A DNA stretch of 64,000 nt from Mucor racemosus (taxonomy: Eukaryota; Mucoromycota; Mucoromycetes; Mucorales; Mucoraceae). The notes beneath the pieces are model-generated. The model saw nothing but the letters and a program-made list of their open reading frames with translations, was not told the origin of the DNA and searched no databases. Positions within the stretch are counted from its first letter, which is position 1. Every line of letters begins with the position of its first letter. The position numbers and the translations under genes are program-made. This document shows, piece after piece, positions 11,279 through 22,231 of this stretch. The stretch is from the NCBI GenBank assembly GCA_027405735.1, contig JAPEHQ010000005.1, positions 930,001 to 994,000 on the forward strand, read 5' to 3'.

Positions 11279-12587
11279 ATGGAAAGAAGCGCAACACACG
11301 CTGGCTCTTGGTACACTTCAGACAGTAAACATCACAAATAAAGCACTTTATTACATCTATTAATTAAGTATTTAATACATAGAAACACGTTTAAATGAGG
11401 AACTTGAGTTTTATCTGGGAAAAGCAGTAAAGACTTCACAACAGAAGCTTCCTATTAAAGGGACTAGGGCTATTATTGGACCGTAAAGTATCACATAATA
11501 CTTGTTTTAAACGCCATGATTACTTACAGTATTCAACATGTAGACACGCAGGCTTTAGGTATAGTGGCCCAACTGCCGGGTTTGCCTATAAAGCAGTTGA
11601 TACCAGCAACATGTAAGTTCTTGACAGTAATAAATTTTGAACAATGTTACTCATTCAGTTTTACAGTAAGCGTGTTTTTCTTTTAGGACCATCTCATCAT
11701 GCTTATATTGATGGTTGTAGTTTATCTAAATGTTCAACGTATGAAACACCATTGGGAAGCATCATGTTGGATAGAAAAGGTAATGCTAGCTAATATAAAT
11801 TACAAGAGGTTATTTATTGATTGGTTTATTTATATTTAGTCATTGAAGAATTGCATGACACGGGAAAGTTTAGATGGATGAGCCAAACTGTTGATGAGGA
11901 GGAACATAGTCTTGAAATGCATTTACCATTTACATACAAGATTTTCGAAGAGTAAGTTTTTATAATTCATTATTTCAGCCAAAGATTCACCATTTTAATA
12001 TAGCAAAATCGATGATATCTCGCTTGTTCCTATCTTGGTTGGCTCTATATCTCCTACAAAAGAGAAAATGTATGGTCAATTGCTTGCCAAATATCTGGAG
12101 GATCCTCAGAACTTGTTTATCGTTTCGTCAGACTTCTGCCATTGGTAAAGTCATTGTATATATAGACTAGCTTTGAACATTTTAAGTCTAATTTTTATTA
12201 TAATCTATCAGGGGATCTCGCTTTCGCTACACTCATTATACTAAATCAGATAATGTTAGTGATGAATTTATCAATCTAGGTTCACACAACAAGAAAGAAA
12301 TCGAGCGACCTATCTATCAATCTATTCAAGATCTCGATAAGCAAGGAATTGACATCATGGAGAGTTTAAGTTTTGACAGATTCCAATCTTATTTAGCTTC
12401 GACCCAAAATACAATTTGTGGAAGACATCCTATCGCTGTTCTAATGGCTGCATTAGAGACATTGCGTGAAAAGAAAGAGTTTTCTAAACAAACTTTGAAA
12501 TGTTTACATTATGATCAAAGTAGTCAATGCAAAAAGTATTCTGATAGTAGTGTTAGCTATGCTAGTATTTATGTTCAAATTGAATAA
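11279..12587 (+). CDS. MEMO1: MEMO1 family protein (AMMECR1-MEMO type dioxygenase-fold protein)
   Basis: Seven exons: 11279-11324, 11383-11482, 11544-11612, 11667-11779, 11840-11951, 12004-12144 and 12212-12587. They give 318 aa, against about 297 in human. The phases agree at every join. Family landmarks appear in order: HAGSWYTSD at the N-terminus, PHAGFRYSGPTAGFAY, RVFLLGPSHHAY, EEEHSLEMHLPF, LVPILVGS, NLFIVSSDFCHWGSRFRYT, NTICGRHPIAVL and SSQCKKYSDSSVSYAS. The conserved His residues of the metal site (in HAG, PSHH and DFCHWG) are kept. MEMO proteins act in receptor and redox signalling in animals and in growth control in yeast; the role here is inferred by homology. The first exon is only 46 bp and easily missed. 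Confidence 0.93.
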
Positions 12588-12757
12588 ATCAATACCTTGA
12601 GACACCTTTTTACATGATTTGAACATGCTTTACTGTTGAATACGTCGTGACTGGTCGCGCGACATGAGTGTTGTTTTGCTTTTAGTTTCATTTGAGATGA
12701 AAAGGAGAGCTTTTCTAATATAAATTCTCTATCAAATCGTAGAGTAAATTTGATATA

Positions 12758-14215
12758 ATGGCCGAGGATAATCAGGAGAACCAACAGCATCAACAACAAC
12801 AGAAATATAAGCAACAACAACAAGCTCAACAACAACAATCTCAACATCAACAATCTCAACAACAACAGCAGCAACAACAACAGCAACAAGGACAACAGCA
12901 ACAGCAAGGACAACAACAGCAAGATCAACAGCAATATTACGCTCAAATGCAATACGAACAATCTTTACAAAATGATAGCCACTCTGTAATTTTAGTTACT
13001 GCAGGTTACGATAATACAGTACGATTTTGGGAAGCCCTCAGTGGTATTTGCTCGAAAACAATTAAGCATCCTGACTCAGTAAGTAAATACATAATTAATA
13101 TCTGATAGCAATGTTAATAAATATAAAATAGCAAGTAAATCGACTCTGTATTTCACCCGATAAAACTATACTCGCTGCTGCAGGTACATTATTTATGATT
13201 TTACTAAATGACAATCTTGTTTTCAACACGTACAATCTTTTTCAATAGGCAATCATTCTGTCCGTTTATACGATATTGCAAGCAATAACGATAGTCCTGT
13301 ACGTATATAGGAACGGCCTGTTTTTTTTTTCGATTCAAATTATACTAATTTTGTTTAAAAAAAAAAGTTTATTGTGTTTGGAGAGCATACAGGAAATGTA
13401 ATCGCTACTGGATTTCATGGCGAAGGGCGTTGGATGTTTACAGCAAGTGAGGATGGACATTTGAAAATTTGGGACACAAGATCAGGCCGCAATCCCGTCC
13501 TTACTCGAAACTTTGATAATGGAGCACCCATCACAGATGCTGTAATGCATGCTAATCAAGGTGAACTAATTACATGCGATCAAAATGGAGCTGTTAAAAT
13601 TTGGGATTTAACTGCTCATTCTTGTACTCATGAACTGGTAAATCATCAAAAATTGAGTGATACTGTGCGATTTTTAATCGACTAAATGTAGGTTCCTGAA
13701 GAAGGTGTGCCCATGAGATCTGTTACTGTTGCTTCAGATGGTTCCTTATTAATTGCAGTGAATAATAAGGGTAATTGCTATGTTTGGAAACTTTCAAATG
13801 GTCCAGATTCAAATGAGGTTGAGCCCATTCATCAATTCCAGGCGCATAATAATTACATTTTGAGAGTTATGTTGAGTCCTGATACCAAGTAAGTTTATTA
13901 AATTATATTGATAAAGTTGATTGTCTAATTGATAATGAATAAACTAGACTTTTAGCTACCTGTTCAGCAGATAATACAGCTAAAATTTGGAACACTGAAA
14001 AGAATTTTGAATTGTTATTAACATTACAAGGACATCAAAGATGGGTTTGGGATTGTGCATTTTCAGCAGATTCAGCATATTTAGTTACAGCATCCTCTGA
14101 TCATGTCGCAAGGTTGTGGGAGCTTCAGAATGGAGAAACAATTAGACAATATAATGGCCATCATAAAGCTGCAGTCTGTGTTGCATTGAATGATTTATCA
14201 GTGGGGTATTCATAG
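12758..14215 (+). CDS. lst8: LST8 homologue, WD40 subunit of TOR complexes, with Q-rich N-terminal extension
   Basis: Six exons: 12758-13078, 13132-13183, 13249-13298, 13368-13637, 13692-13888 and 13948-14215. They give 385 aa. From about residue 75 the protein is a seven-bladed WD40 propeller in the LST8 pattern: [89 protein letters not shown] and [20 protein letters not shown]8 binds the TOR kinase domain in TORC1 and TORC2. Known homologues are about 303-326 aa. The first 75 or so residues here are an extra Gln-rich segment encoded by CAA/CAG repeats at 12785-12945, continuous with the WD40 frame in exon 1. It ends 50 bp before the convergent PIG-H stop codon. Confidence 0.93.
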
Positions 14216-14265
14216 GTTTTCTTTTTTACTTTTTAATAAAACTCTTATACCATATCTCCTTTTCT

Positions 14266-15004
14266 TTATTTTGATGAGTAAAATGAATCTAATATATGGT
14301 TTGGTTTTTGTGTAAATATTATTGCTCGAGTGCCTTGATATGCTCGTAGCAGAACAGGCTTTAATCGTGGTAATAAATGCTATAAAATATCATGTTAATT
14401 ACATGATTTACAGGCTTGGAAAATATATAGTTTTTACCTCGAATACCACCACCATTTTATCCTCATCTTTCACTAAAATGGCCATATATGATTTTATCTG
14501 CCAGAAACTGATGCCTTCATTGATAATCACATCATCTATCTTATTTCTATTGATGAATCGTGAAACTGAAGAGCCACCCCAATATGTTGTTTTAACTTGT
14601 ATTCCTACATCGCGGATAGATAATATACTTTCTAATCATTTTCCATGTTAGTCCATGATCTGAAATCGTATAAACAAAAGCATATCTACCTTCTCTAACA
14701 GATTTTCTTTTCAAAAATAGCCAAATCAATACTAATATTATAGCATATTTGTACATTATAGACTATTTGAATAGATTTGTTAAATTGAAATTTCTGTGTG
14801 CGTATGAAAACAAAACAAAATATTCACCTTGGCAAGGTATAATGATATCGACCATATTATTAAATCGATGATATTGATGGGATTTGATGATGCTTTTACA
14901 ATGTATTCACGTGCTTGTAAACCAGGTAAAATTCGACATGTCATTGAGTCTAATGTATATATCGTTTCTTCTTCTGTCGATACATTGTCTTCTCTCTTTG
15001 GCAT
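14266..15004 (-). CDS. PIGH: PIG-H / GPI15, subunit of GPI N-acetylglucosaminyltransferase
   Basis: Four small exons on the minus strand: 15004-14828, 14762-14690, 14631-14438 and 14379-14266. They give 185 aa (human PIG-H is 188). After an N-terminal region come two hydrophobic segments (INIIDLIIWSISLYLAK and YKYAIILVLIWLFL). Then follows the family core: ESILSIRDVGIQVKTTYW, FINRNKIDDVIINEGISFWQ, YMAILVKDEDKMVVVFE and LPRLKPVLLRAYQ. This aligns with human PIG-H at LLIIDSLGIQ, VKDIVINEAI, ILLKD and PRLDCLIEIY. The GPI-GnT complex adds GlcNAc to phosphatidylinositol at the ER, the first step of GPI-anchor synthesis. The start is the only in-frame ATG. The gene is tail-to-tail with LST8 and head-to-head, 166 bp apart, with the mRNA export adaptor. 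Confidence 0.85.
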
Positions 15005-15170
15005 AGTAATAAACAAGTAGGATAAAGAACTATGTTTCAATTGAAACTCACACGTATTGTAAGTGGTTCATCTGTCTTTTTCTTCAATTACGCCCAATGT
15101 ATGTTTGTGTGTGTGTCAGTCAATTTTTATTCTCTATTTTCTTCCAAACTGACTCTTCCACAGCAAAAAC
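15005..15170. promoter_or_regulatory. Compact bidirectional promoter region
   Basis: Only 166 bp separate the start codons of PIG-H (minus) and the ALY/REF-like gene (plus), so both must be started from this interval. It holds a short TGTGTGTGTG run near 15106. No TATA box was identified with confidence. Confidence 0.5.
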
Positions 15171-16512
15171 ATGGCAAAGGGAAACAGGGATTTAGATAGA
15201 TCACTTGACGACACTATTAAATTAAATTCGAATAAAGGACGTGATGGAAAGAGAGCATCTACCAGCAGTGCGCCTAGAAATGCTACTATGAATAGAGGAA
15301 ACAATGGACGCCGCCAAGCAAACTTGAGTAGAGTCAACAATCCTCCTAATACCAACAATCGAAATACCTCGAGAAATAATGTGAATAATCGTATTGGAAG
15401 TAAATCTATTAATAAAAGAGTCGGTGGTAACGATAATTTGATTAATTCGAGATTGGGACGAGGCATCAGTAAGCCTCATCATGGTTCTGGAGTTGGAAAG
15501 GCTGTATCGACAGGAGTGGTAAATATTTTGATACATCTAAATTGGATTGCCATCAACCTGAAAAATTTTCTATTTTAGCGAAATGGTTCGCTTATAATCA
15601 ATAGATCTGGAGCAAAGGATAAAAGATATTCATCAGAAAGATTAGATCCTTCAAAAATTATTATTACTAAACCAGTGCTAAATCGTACTGCAAGTGTTAA
15701 GACGGAAAGAGGATCTGAATCTTTAGTTATTAAAAGCAAAATATCTAAACAACAAGTATCAAAGACTGATACTAAATCAAAGCCTAAACAGCAAAAAATA
15801 CAACAATCATCTAGTCATAATCGTACACAACCTCCATCTCCATCTTCAAATCAGAATCATACGCAGAATCATCATGAACAACAACAACAACAACAACAAC
15901 AACAGCAGCAGCAGCAACAGCAGCAGCAGCAAACATCTGTAAAAAAGATTGTACTTGTATGCAATTTGGATCCTCGAGCAACAGCAGAGGATGTTGGAGT
16001 AAGTAGCATTCATTTAAATGGTTAGCATCTACTAATAATTTTGTAATATAAAAAAAGGAAGCATGTTCAATGTTTGGTCCTATTCTTAGTTGTGATATGT
16101 TATTAGATCCTATGGGAAGGCCTTTAAACGAAGCCGAGATTGAGTTTGTGTATGCGGATTCTGCAAACGAATGTGTGTCAAGGTTGGATAATTCTTTAGC
16201 TGATGGTCGTTTATTACGTGCAAAGCTACAAGATGCACCAACATTATCTGTAAAACCTCGTTATTCATCTCGCTCTGTTGTTGCATCTGCTCGAGTTCAA
16301 CCAGGAGCATTCGACAATCAGCAAAGGTATGTGTTTTTTTATATATAATGATATTTTGATTTTATATTGACAAAAGATGAAATAGTGCAATGATGCAACA
16401 ACAACAACAACAACTCCAATATCAACATCCTAATTATCCTTCTGTATATTCACCGCAACCTTATTATCCTCAACAACAACATTATAGTCAAAATCAGTAC
16501 CGTAGATACTAA
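15171..16512 (+). CDS. ALY/REF (Yra1)-like mRNA export adaptor with RRM
   Basis: Four exons: 15171-15518, 15579-15998, 16058-16326 and 16386-16512, giving 387 aa. Residues 8-19 (LDRSLDDTIKLN) match the UAP56/Sub2-binding motif at the N-terminus of ALYREF and Yra1. A basic, Asn/Arg-rich stretch follows (about 35-115), then a polyQ run (about 213-232). An RRM spans about 237-315: RNP2-like IVLVCNLD, RNP1-like EAEIEFVYA, and DGRLLRAKL, close to the GRSLGTADVHF and DGRPM pattern of ALYREF. The C-terminus is Gln/Tyr-rich (QQQQLQYQHPNYPS). The likely role is linking spliced mRNA to Sub2 and the Mex67 export receptor in the nucleus. The N-terminal region is longer than in human ALYREF. Confidence 0.8.
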
Positions 16513-16828
16513 CTTTATGTTTAAAAGAAGGAATTTAAAAAAATGTATACATCTCAAAGATAATTAAGATTTTAGGGATTATTTGTATAAACAATTTATC
16601 ATGTTAAAATTGATAATTCAAAATAAAAGACGCTCGAGATATATATTACAAGTGCACACAACCATTTACAATACTATCGTTTCAGTTGATATTTTTAGAA
16701 TGCTCTGTAAATACAATTTACTATCTATTAACGTATCGAGAATAATAATTTATTAATGCTGTTGATAGAGCAAAGTATGTGTGATGATTAATGAAGAAAT
16801 ATATTAGCAAGTTAACAATAATAATAAT

Positions 16829-16902
<74 letters not shown>

Positions 16903-17060
16903 TAGTAATAATAATAGTTAAAAAAAAAAAAAAAAGTAACCAAACATGCAAACGCAATAAATAGAATAAAATACATACTAAAAAATTATAATGATTCAGT
17001 AACAATAGTATGTACATTAGTTGAAAAAATGAAGATGATAATAAAAGTACAAACAACTAG
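16513..17060. other. Convergent intergenic region with microsatellite
   Basis: This is the shared 3' region of two convergent genes. It contains a trinucleotide repeat (next entry) and A-rich runs suitable for polyadenylation. No gene is supported; the apparent minus-strand ORF here is the translated repeat. Confidence 0.6.
16831..16901. repeat. (GTA)n microsatellite
   Basis: About 23 uninterrupted GTA units, followed by TAATAATAAT. It lies between convergent gene ends, where length variation would be tolerated. Confidence 0.95.
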
Positions 17061-20000
17061 TTATCGACGTGATGTCGATGGCTCAATTGAAGTTATATCT
17101 TCTTCAATCGAGTGCTCAGCAACTAATTGAATCTTGAATACAAATTGATAGTTGTCTTTTACAGGGTCTGCCATCAAGCCAAAAATCAATGGCAATTCTG
17201 TTTTATGACCATTATTTAAACATTTCATTTGCTTGCCACGAATGATTTGTTCAATAGCACCCTATAAATACAATGTATATTAGAAGATTGCTTAAATGTG
17301 GTAACGCTGATACTTACTGTAATCACATTTCGAATTTCAATAAAAGAAGAATCAAATGCCATAACATATGGGTAGCTAAATGCAAATGATTCAGGCGTTC
17401 CTTCCCATTCAATCAAGAATTTAGTGAATAAGCGATTTCCTTTGCTATCAATGTAAAATGCATATTCTAAAGATGGAAATAAATTTTGAGTACATATTGT
17501 TATATATATATATATATATTGACAAATATTCTTACCATCATAACAGATAAAGTAATGGTTACGAGGAGTCCTGAAGATGGCAATATGTTTGATGGGTTGT
17601 CGTAAATTAAGAGAAGAAGATACTTCCTTTTCCCTTTCCATGATAAAAGCCAAGTTTCTATCTCCAGGATTGAGTAATTCTATTATGTAGAATTAGTTGG
17701 AATCATATATACAAAAAAAAACATCTTTCTAGGTTTACTTACGTTGAGGTTGATCTGTTCTTATATCTACCATTATTACACCTCTTGATGAAGTAATCAA
17801 CATCATGGAAGCAGATAATTCCACTGCATAAGCTTCAGTCGGTACATATGTATCTTTAATTTTGCGTAAATGTAGATCATCGGCAGGTTGAGATAAAGCT
17901 CGCATAGACATGAGTCTATCCAAAAATCCACTTGTACGTTTATTTGATGCACCTGTTGATGTTGGTAACGAAGCAGAGATTACATTACCGCTATTTCCAC
18001 TACTGTTAATAATATCTGTTCTTTTGATTGCTTCAAATACAGTAATCACTGATCTCAAAGTAGAAATCTTTGGTACGCATACCATAATTCGTTTGAGGCA
18101 AATACCCACGTAAAAGAATGGCACATGTGTTTGTACCAGGCGACCCCGAGGTTGTGTTTCTGGTTTGCCGTTTACAATGTCTAATGGATATTCCCATAAA
18201 GTACGATCTGCTAATACCAACAAAGTTTCTGTGCTTTCAATAGTTTGTATTTGTGTTACTTTCTCAAGTGATAATACTTTATGTGGTGTTGTTTCAGCAT
18301 GACGATAGTTGTAATGTCCAACGTAAACACCATCATCTGCAGCTAGTAAATACTGTTGACCGCCATCTATCAAGTTATAAATTAGTATATCAGTTTAACA
18401 ATGTGTACATTTGCACTTTACTAAATGTAATGAAATGATGAATTTTGTTCAATACAATGAATTGATGTTCTAATACTGACGAAACAATTTCAAAAATTGG
18501 GCTTCGTTTGTTCTTTTCGTCTTGTTGAGATTTTATCTTTTCGAGCCAAGGTTTGCGTGTTGCTGGAGAAGGTGCAAAAAGGATATAAGGAGTTGAAGTT
18601 GAGCGTCCAAGATGTTGAAATGCAATGGGATATTGATTAGGTTTATTGCTGCTGGTGGTATTGTTGTTATTAGCAGAAGAACTATTATTGCTAGAATTTT
18701 GATTTAAATACGGGCCTAGATCAGTAGAGGCTCTTGCTTTTGCTCCTGGTGCTGCCATGACCGGATTTGGAGAAGTCATGGCTAAATAAGGTAACACTAA
18801 TGTACTTGATCTTTTATTAGCCATGTTTGTATCTGGTAAATATACTGACAACAATTCAATGGGAATTGGCTTTTTTAAAGGATTTTTAACAGATAATCTC
18901 AATATATAAATATTCAAATTACTTACTCTTTTTTGAATGACATAACGTTCTGTTCCATTGATTATTTTTAGTTTTGCAATAACTAGGTAATGATCAAACA
19001 AAATCACTTGATATTCAACAGATTCCAATTGAGCGGATTTCTTAAGTGTGCCCTGTTTTATAATGCTTCTGTTTTTATCCAATAAATCGAGGTTCTAAAT
19101 GATCTTTTTTAGTGCTCAAAACAAGTCAAGATACATTTGCTTTTCTAATAGCCTACCACTTCATCCGCCTTATATTTAAACGACAAATTATAATGAATTC
19201 GTTCCAAATCAAATCGATTTTTGGCTTTGCCTGTTTCGGCGTTCACTCGAGACAGGAATCGCTTTATAATTGTCACAGCTTTTGGTAGATCCTCTAAATC
19301 AGGGTGATCGGCAGGCGTATGTTTTAAGATTTCATTAAATAATAATGTATATCTTCCAAGTCGAGTTGTTGGTTTTGTGAGATAACCATTTAATTCTAAT
19401 TTTAATGAATCAGGATGTCTTTCGGTAGCCTATTATACTTTAAAGTTTAACGAAATAGATCTTTTTTTATGCAAAATGTTCAAAAAAAAAAAACTTGCCT
19501 CGACGAAAGCATCAAAATTAGGGTTGATAAATCGTTCATTTTCTAATGCAAATTTTGCTTCGTACTGTTTTGAACCGTAACTAATGTACGGTTCAAATTC
19601 AATAACAAAATCCAATAAAATATCGCCAATTTGATAGATGATTGAATGCTGATTTTGACGTTCTTGTAATGCCCGTAAAAGTCGAATGTTTATTTTATAG
19701 ATTTCCTCGATATCTCCAAATATTTTTCGTAACAATGATTCTTTTCGGGAAGTTGGGATAATTGGTCTTTCTGTTAATGGTTTAATCCACATCTAACGTA
19801 AAATTTGTTTAGTTTTATAACTATTGAATAATACAAGAACATTTTTTTTTTTACATTCTGTAGATATTCCAAGCTTTGCACATAATCTTTTTCTGTATAT
19901 ATCAATTCATATAAATTTTCTTGTCTTTTTCTTTCTGTTTTGGACAATGAATCATAGACTAACTTCTCTACACCATCAGCCCAATAATCATGATGTAAAG

Positions 20001-21011
20001 TAGACTTTGATTTTGCTAATGTTGATTTTGATATAGATAGTAATAAATCTGAGAATGATTCATCACTTTCCACTCTTTTCAACTAAAATACAATCAGCAT
20101 GATATACTCAAAATTAAGATTTGAAACCAATGTACAATTACCTGTGCAAATCTTTTTGGACAAATAGGACTGTAGCAAGGTTTAAGGTCCCAACATGTTG
20201 GCACATAACAATGTGTCAAATCAACAATGATGCCATTAGGTACAATTTGATTATTGTTAGTTGGGTTGTTTATATCCAAATTAGCTTCACTTAAAGATTC
20301 ACTACCACTCCAATCACTTCCGCTTTGTTGTTGTTGTTGTTGTAGCGTATTCAATGAATACAATGTGCGGTTCGTAAATTCATACAGATAAATTGAGGAA
20401 TCTACAAGCTGTGTTTCGTAACTAACATCATGAAAGAATCGTTGTTCACTCAACATTTTGCCAATCTTTAAAGCTAATTTTCTATCTGTTGTTTGAACAA
20501 TCAATGCGATTTTATCCTGAAATTATTGAACAATTTAACAAACCTAATCTATAGAAAAACTCTAAGATAACAACTTACAACCACTTGTTTGCCATCAAAT
20601 GTATTTTTGTATTCAATATCATCTTTAATATGATCTGCTAATGTAATTCGCTGTCTCAATTCAATTGCAATTTTAGATAATAGAGCTGAGTAAACGTTGG
20701 TCTTTCGTTTTGTATTGTTAATTGTTGTAGATGTTGAAGATGAATTTCTTGTACCATAAGCAAAACTTTGTGATCTTTGTGCCATAATTTCTGGAGTTGT
20801 TACAATGGGAGGCGTTGGATTATCTTTTTTTTTTTTATTTTTATATATAGTATGATTAGTAAAAAGTTTTTTTTTTTTTTTTTTGGTTAAATATAATACT
20901 TTTTGATAAAATAATTGCGCCATCACGAGCTGCTCTTTTATTGCTATTTTTCTTTCTCGATGAATTTAATAAATCCCATGGTTGTAAAAGGCTTTCTTTA
21001 CGTCTAGCCAT
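17061..21011 (-). CDS. Rho1 guanine nucleotide exchange factor, Rom2-like (DEP-DH-PH-CNH)
   Basis: Twelve exons on the minus strand: 21011-20900, 20823-20579, 20516-20142, 20082-19855, 19792-19499, 19429-19157, 19094-18927, 18869-18422, 18366-17743, 17679-17536, 17466-17318 and 17261-17061. They give 1086 aa with consistent phases. A DEP-like region covers about 90-200 (TFDGKQVVDKIALIVQTTDR). The DH domain covers about 294-490, with ERKRQENLYELIYTEKDYVQ, LEYLQN/MWIKPL and ELNGYLTKPTTRLGRYTLLF. The PH domain (about 525-700) contains VILFDHYLVIAK and RPIPIELLSV, with low-complexity inserts. A CNH domain (about 705-1060) begins EHQFIVLNKIHHFITFNGG. Rom2-type factors load GTP on Rho1 to drive glucan synthesis and cell-integrity signalling at the membrane. 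One intron (19498-19430) uses a GC donor, and the 57-bp intron 18926-18870 would not break the frame if retained. Confidence 0.92.
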
Positions 21012-21262
21012 TTAGACAATATAATAAATGATAGTTAAAATGGGATTACAAGAAAAAAAAGGGGAAAGAAAACGACACAACCACACACACACACTCACAC
21101 AAAAGAGAAAAGACTATATATAACAACAATGGCCTATTTCCGGACTTGAATTCCAAAAAATTAAATAAATTTATATATTAGTGTTACTCGAAAATGCCCC
21201 TGAACATGGTATGTATTAAAATAGTAAAAAATTATTATTTATTATGAAAAGAAACTAATAAT

Positions 21263-22231
21263 TTATTGACGAGCTTCGAGCTTCTCGGTCTTCTTGTTGG
21301 CACGACGTTCACGGAGAGCCTTGTTCTTGGCACGGAGAACATCAGCTTGTTCAGCAAGAGTCTTAGCACGGACCTTCTCAGCCTTAGCCTTGTGGATGTG
21401 TTCCATCAAGACACGCTTGTTCTTGAAACCGTTACCCTTGGACTTGAGGTAAAGATGATGATACAAGTGCTTATCGATCTTACCAGCTTCTCTGTACTTG
21501 GCTAAAAGACGACGGAGGACACGCATACGACGCATCCAGATAACTTGGCTACGCATACGGGCATCAGCAGTACCCTTTCTCTTACCATGACCCATATGAC
21601 GACCGTTACGCTTGGCAGCAGCACGTTCGAGGACACGGAAACGAGATTGAGAGATCTCGGGCTTGCGGATAATAAGACCATCCTTTACGAGCTTACGAAT
21701 GTTAGCACCTAAATAATAATTATTAATCAATGTTACAATAGTATTCATTAAAAACAAACTTACGAGAGTTGGCGTTGGAGATCTCGTTGACCTCATTGGG
21801 ATCGAGCCAAATCTTTCTTTGACCACACTTGAGGACGGAGGCAGCGAGACGCTTTTGGACAAGAAGGCTAACCCTGCAAATTATAAATCGACATTAGTAT
21901 TTCCAATTCCAATTTCAAAGCCCCATTTGATAAATTGCGAAAAAGCAAGCATATAAAAAAAAACCCAATAATGCATTCATCAACATATTTATAAAGATAT
22001 ATTGCATAGCATAGTGGCAAGATGTTATGCTCAAAGCAATTGACAAAAATAAAAATAAAAAAGCCACTAAATAATTCGACATTTCATGTTGTAAATGTCA
22101 AAATCCAAGATCGATTTTTTTTTTTCAATTGTCCCTTTAAATGCATAACCGTATCATTTGTTTCAATTCTCTGCTGCTCTACTCGCTCATCAAATTTCGG
22201 AAGGGGCCGAAAAAACAATGATATCTTACAT
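21263..22231 (-). CDS. rpl19: 60S ribosomal protein L19 (eL19)
   Basis: Exons on the minus strand: 22231-22230 (the AT of the start codon), 21873-21764 and 21708-21263. They give 185 aa, against 189 in yeast. The protein begins [19 protein letters not shown] and shows the eL19 signatures [52 protein letters not shown] and a basic C-terminal helix. The codons are strongly biased to C- and G-ending forms (AAG, CGT, GTC), unlike neighbours, as expected for a very highly expressed gene. The first intron is 356 bp, long for this window. In my model it splits the ATG after its second base (AT|GTAAGA...AG|GGTTAGC); an ATG next to an intron is common in eL19 genes. The start exon is the least certain part. 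Confidence 0.93.

Noticed and set aside
12575..12961. Minus-strand leucine-rich ORF of 128 codons
   Set aside because: It is the antisense of the CAA/CAG-rich first exon of LST8.
14322..15020. Plus-strand ORFs at 14322-14651 and 14829-15020 as a gene
   Set aside because: They show no family match, while the minus strand gives a complete PIG-H.
16721..17056. Leucine-rich minus-strand ORF of 111 codons
   Set aside because: It is the translation of the GTA microsatellite and AT-rich flanks.
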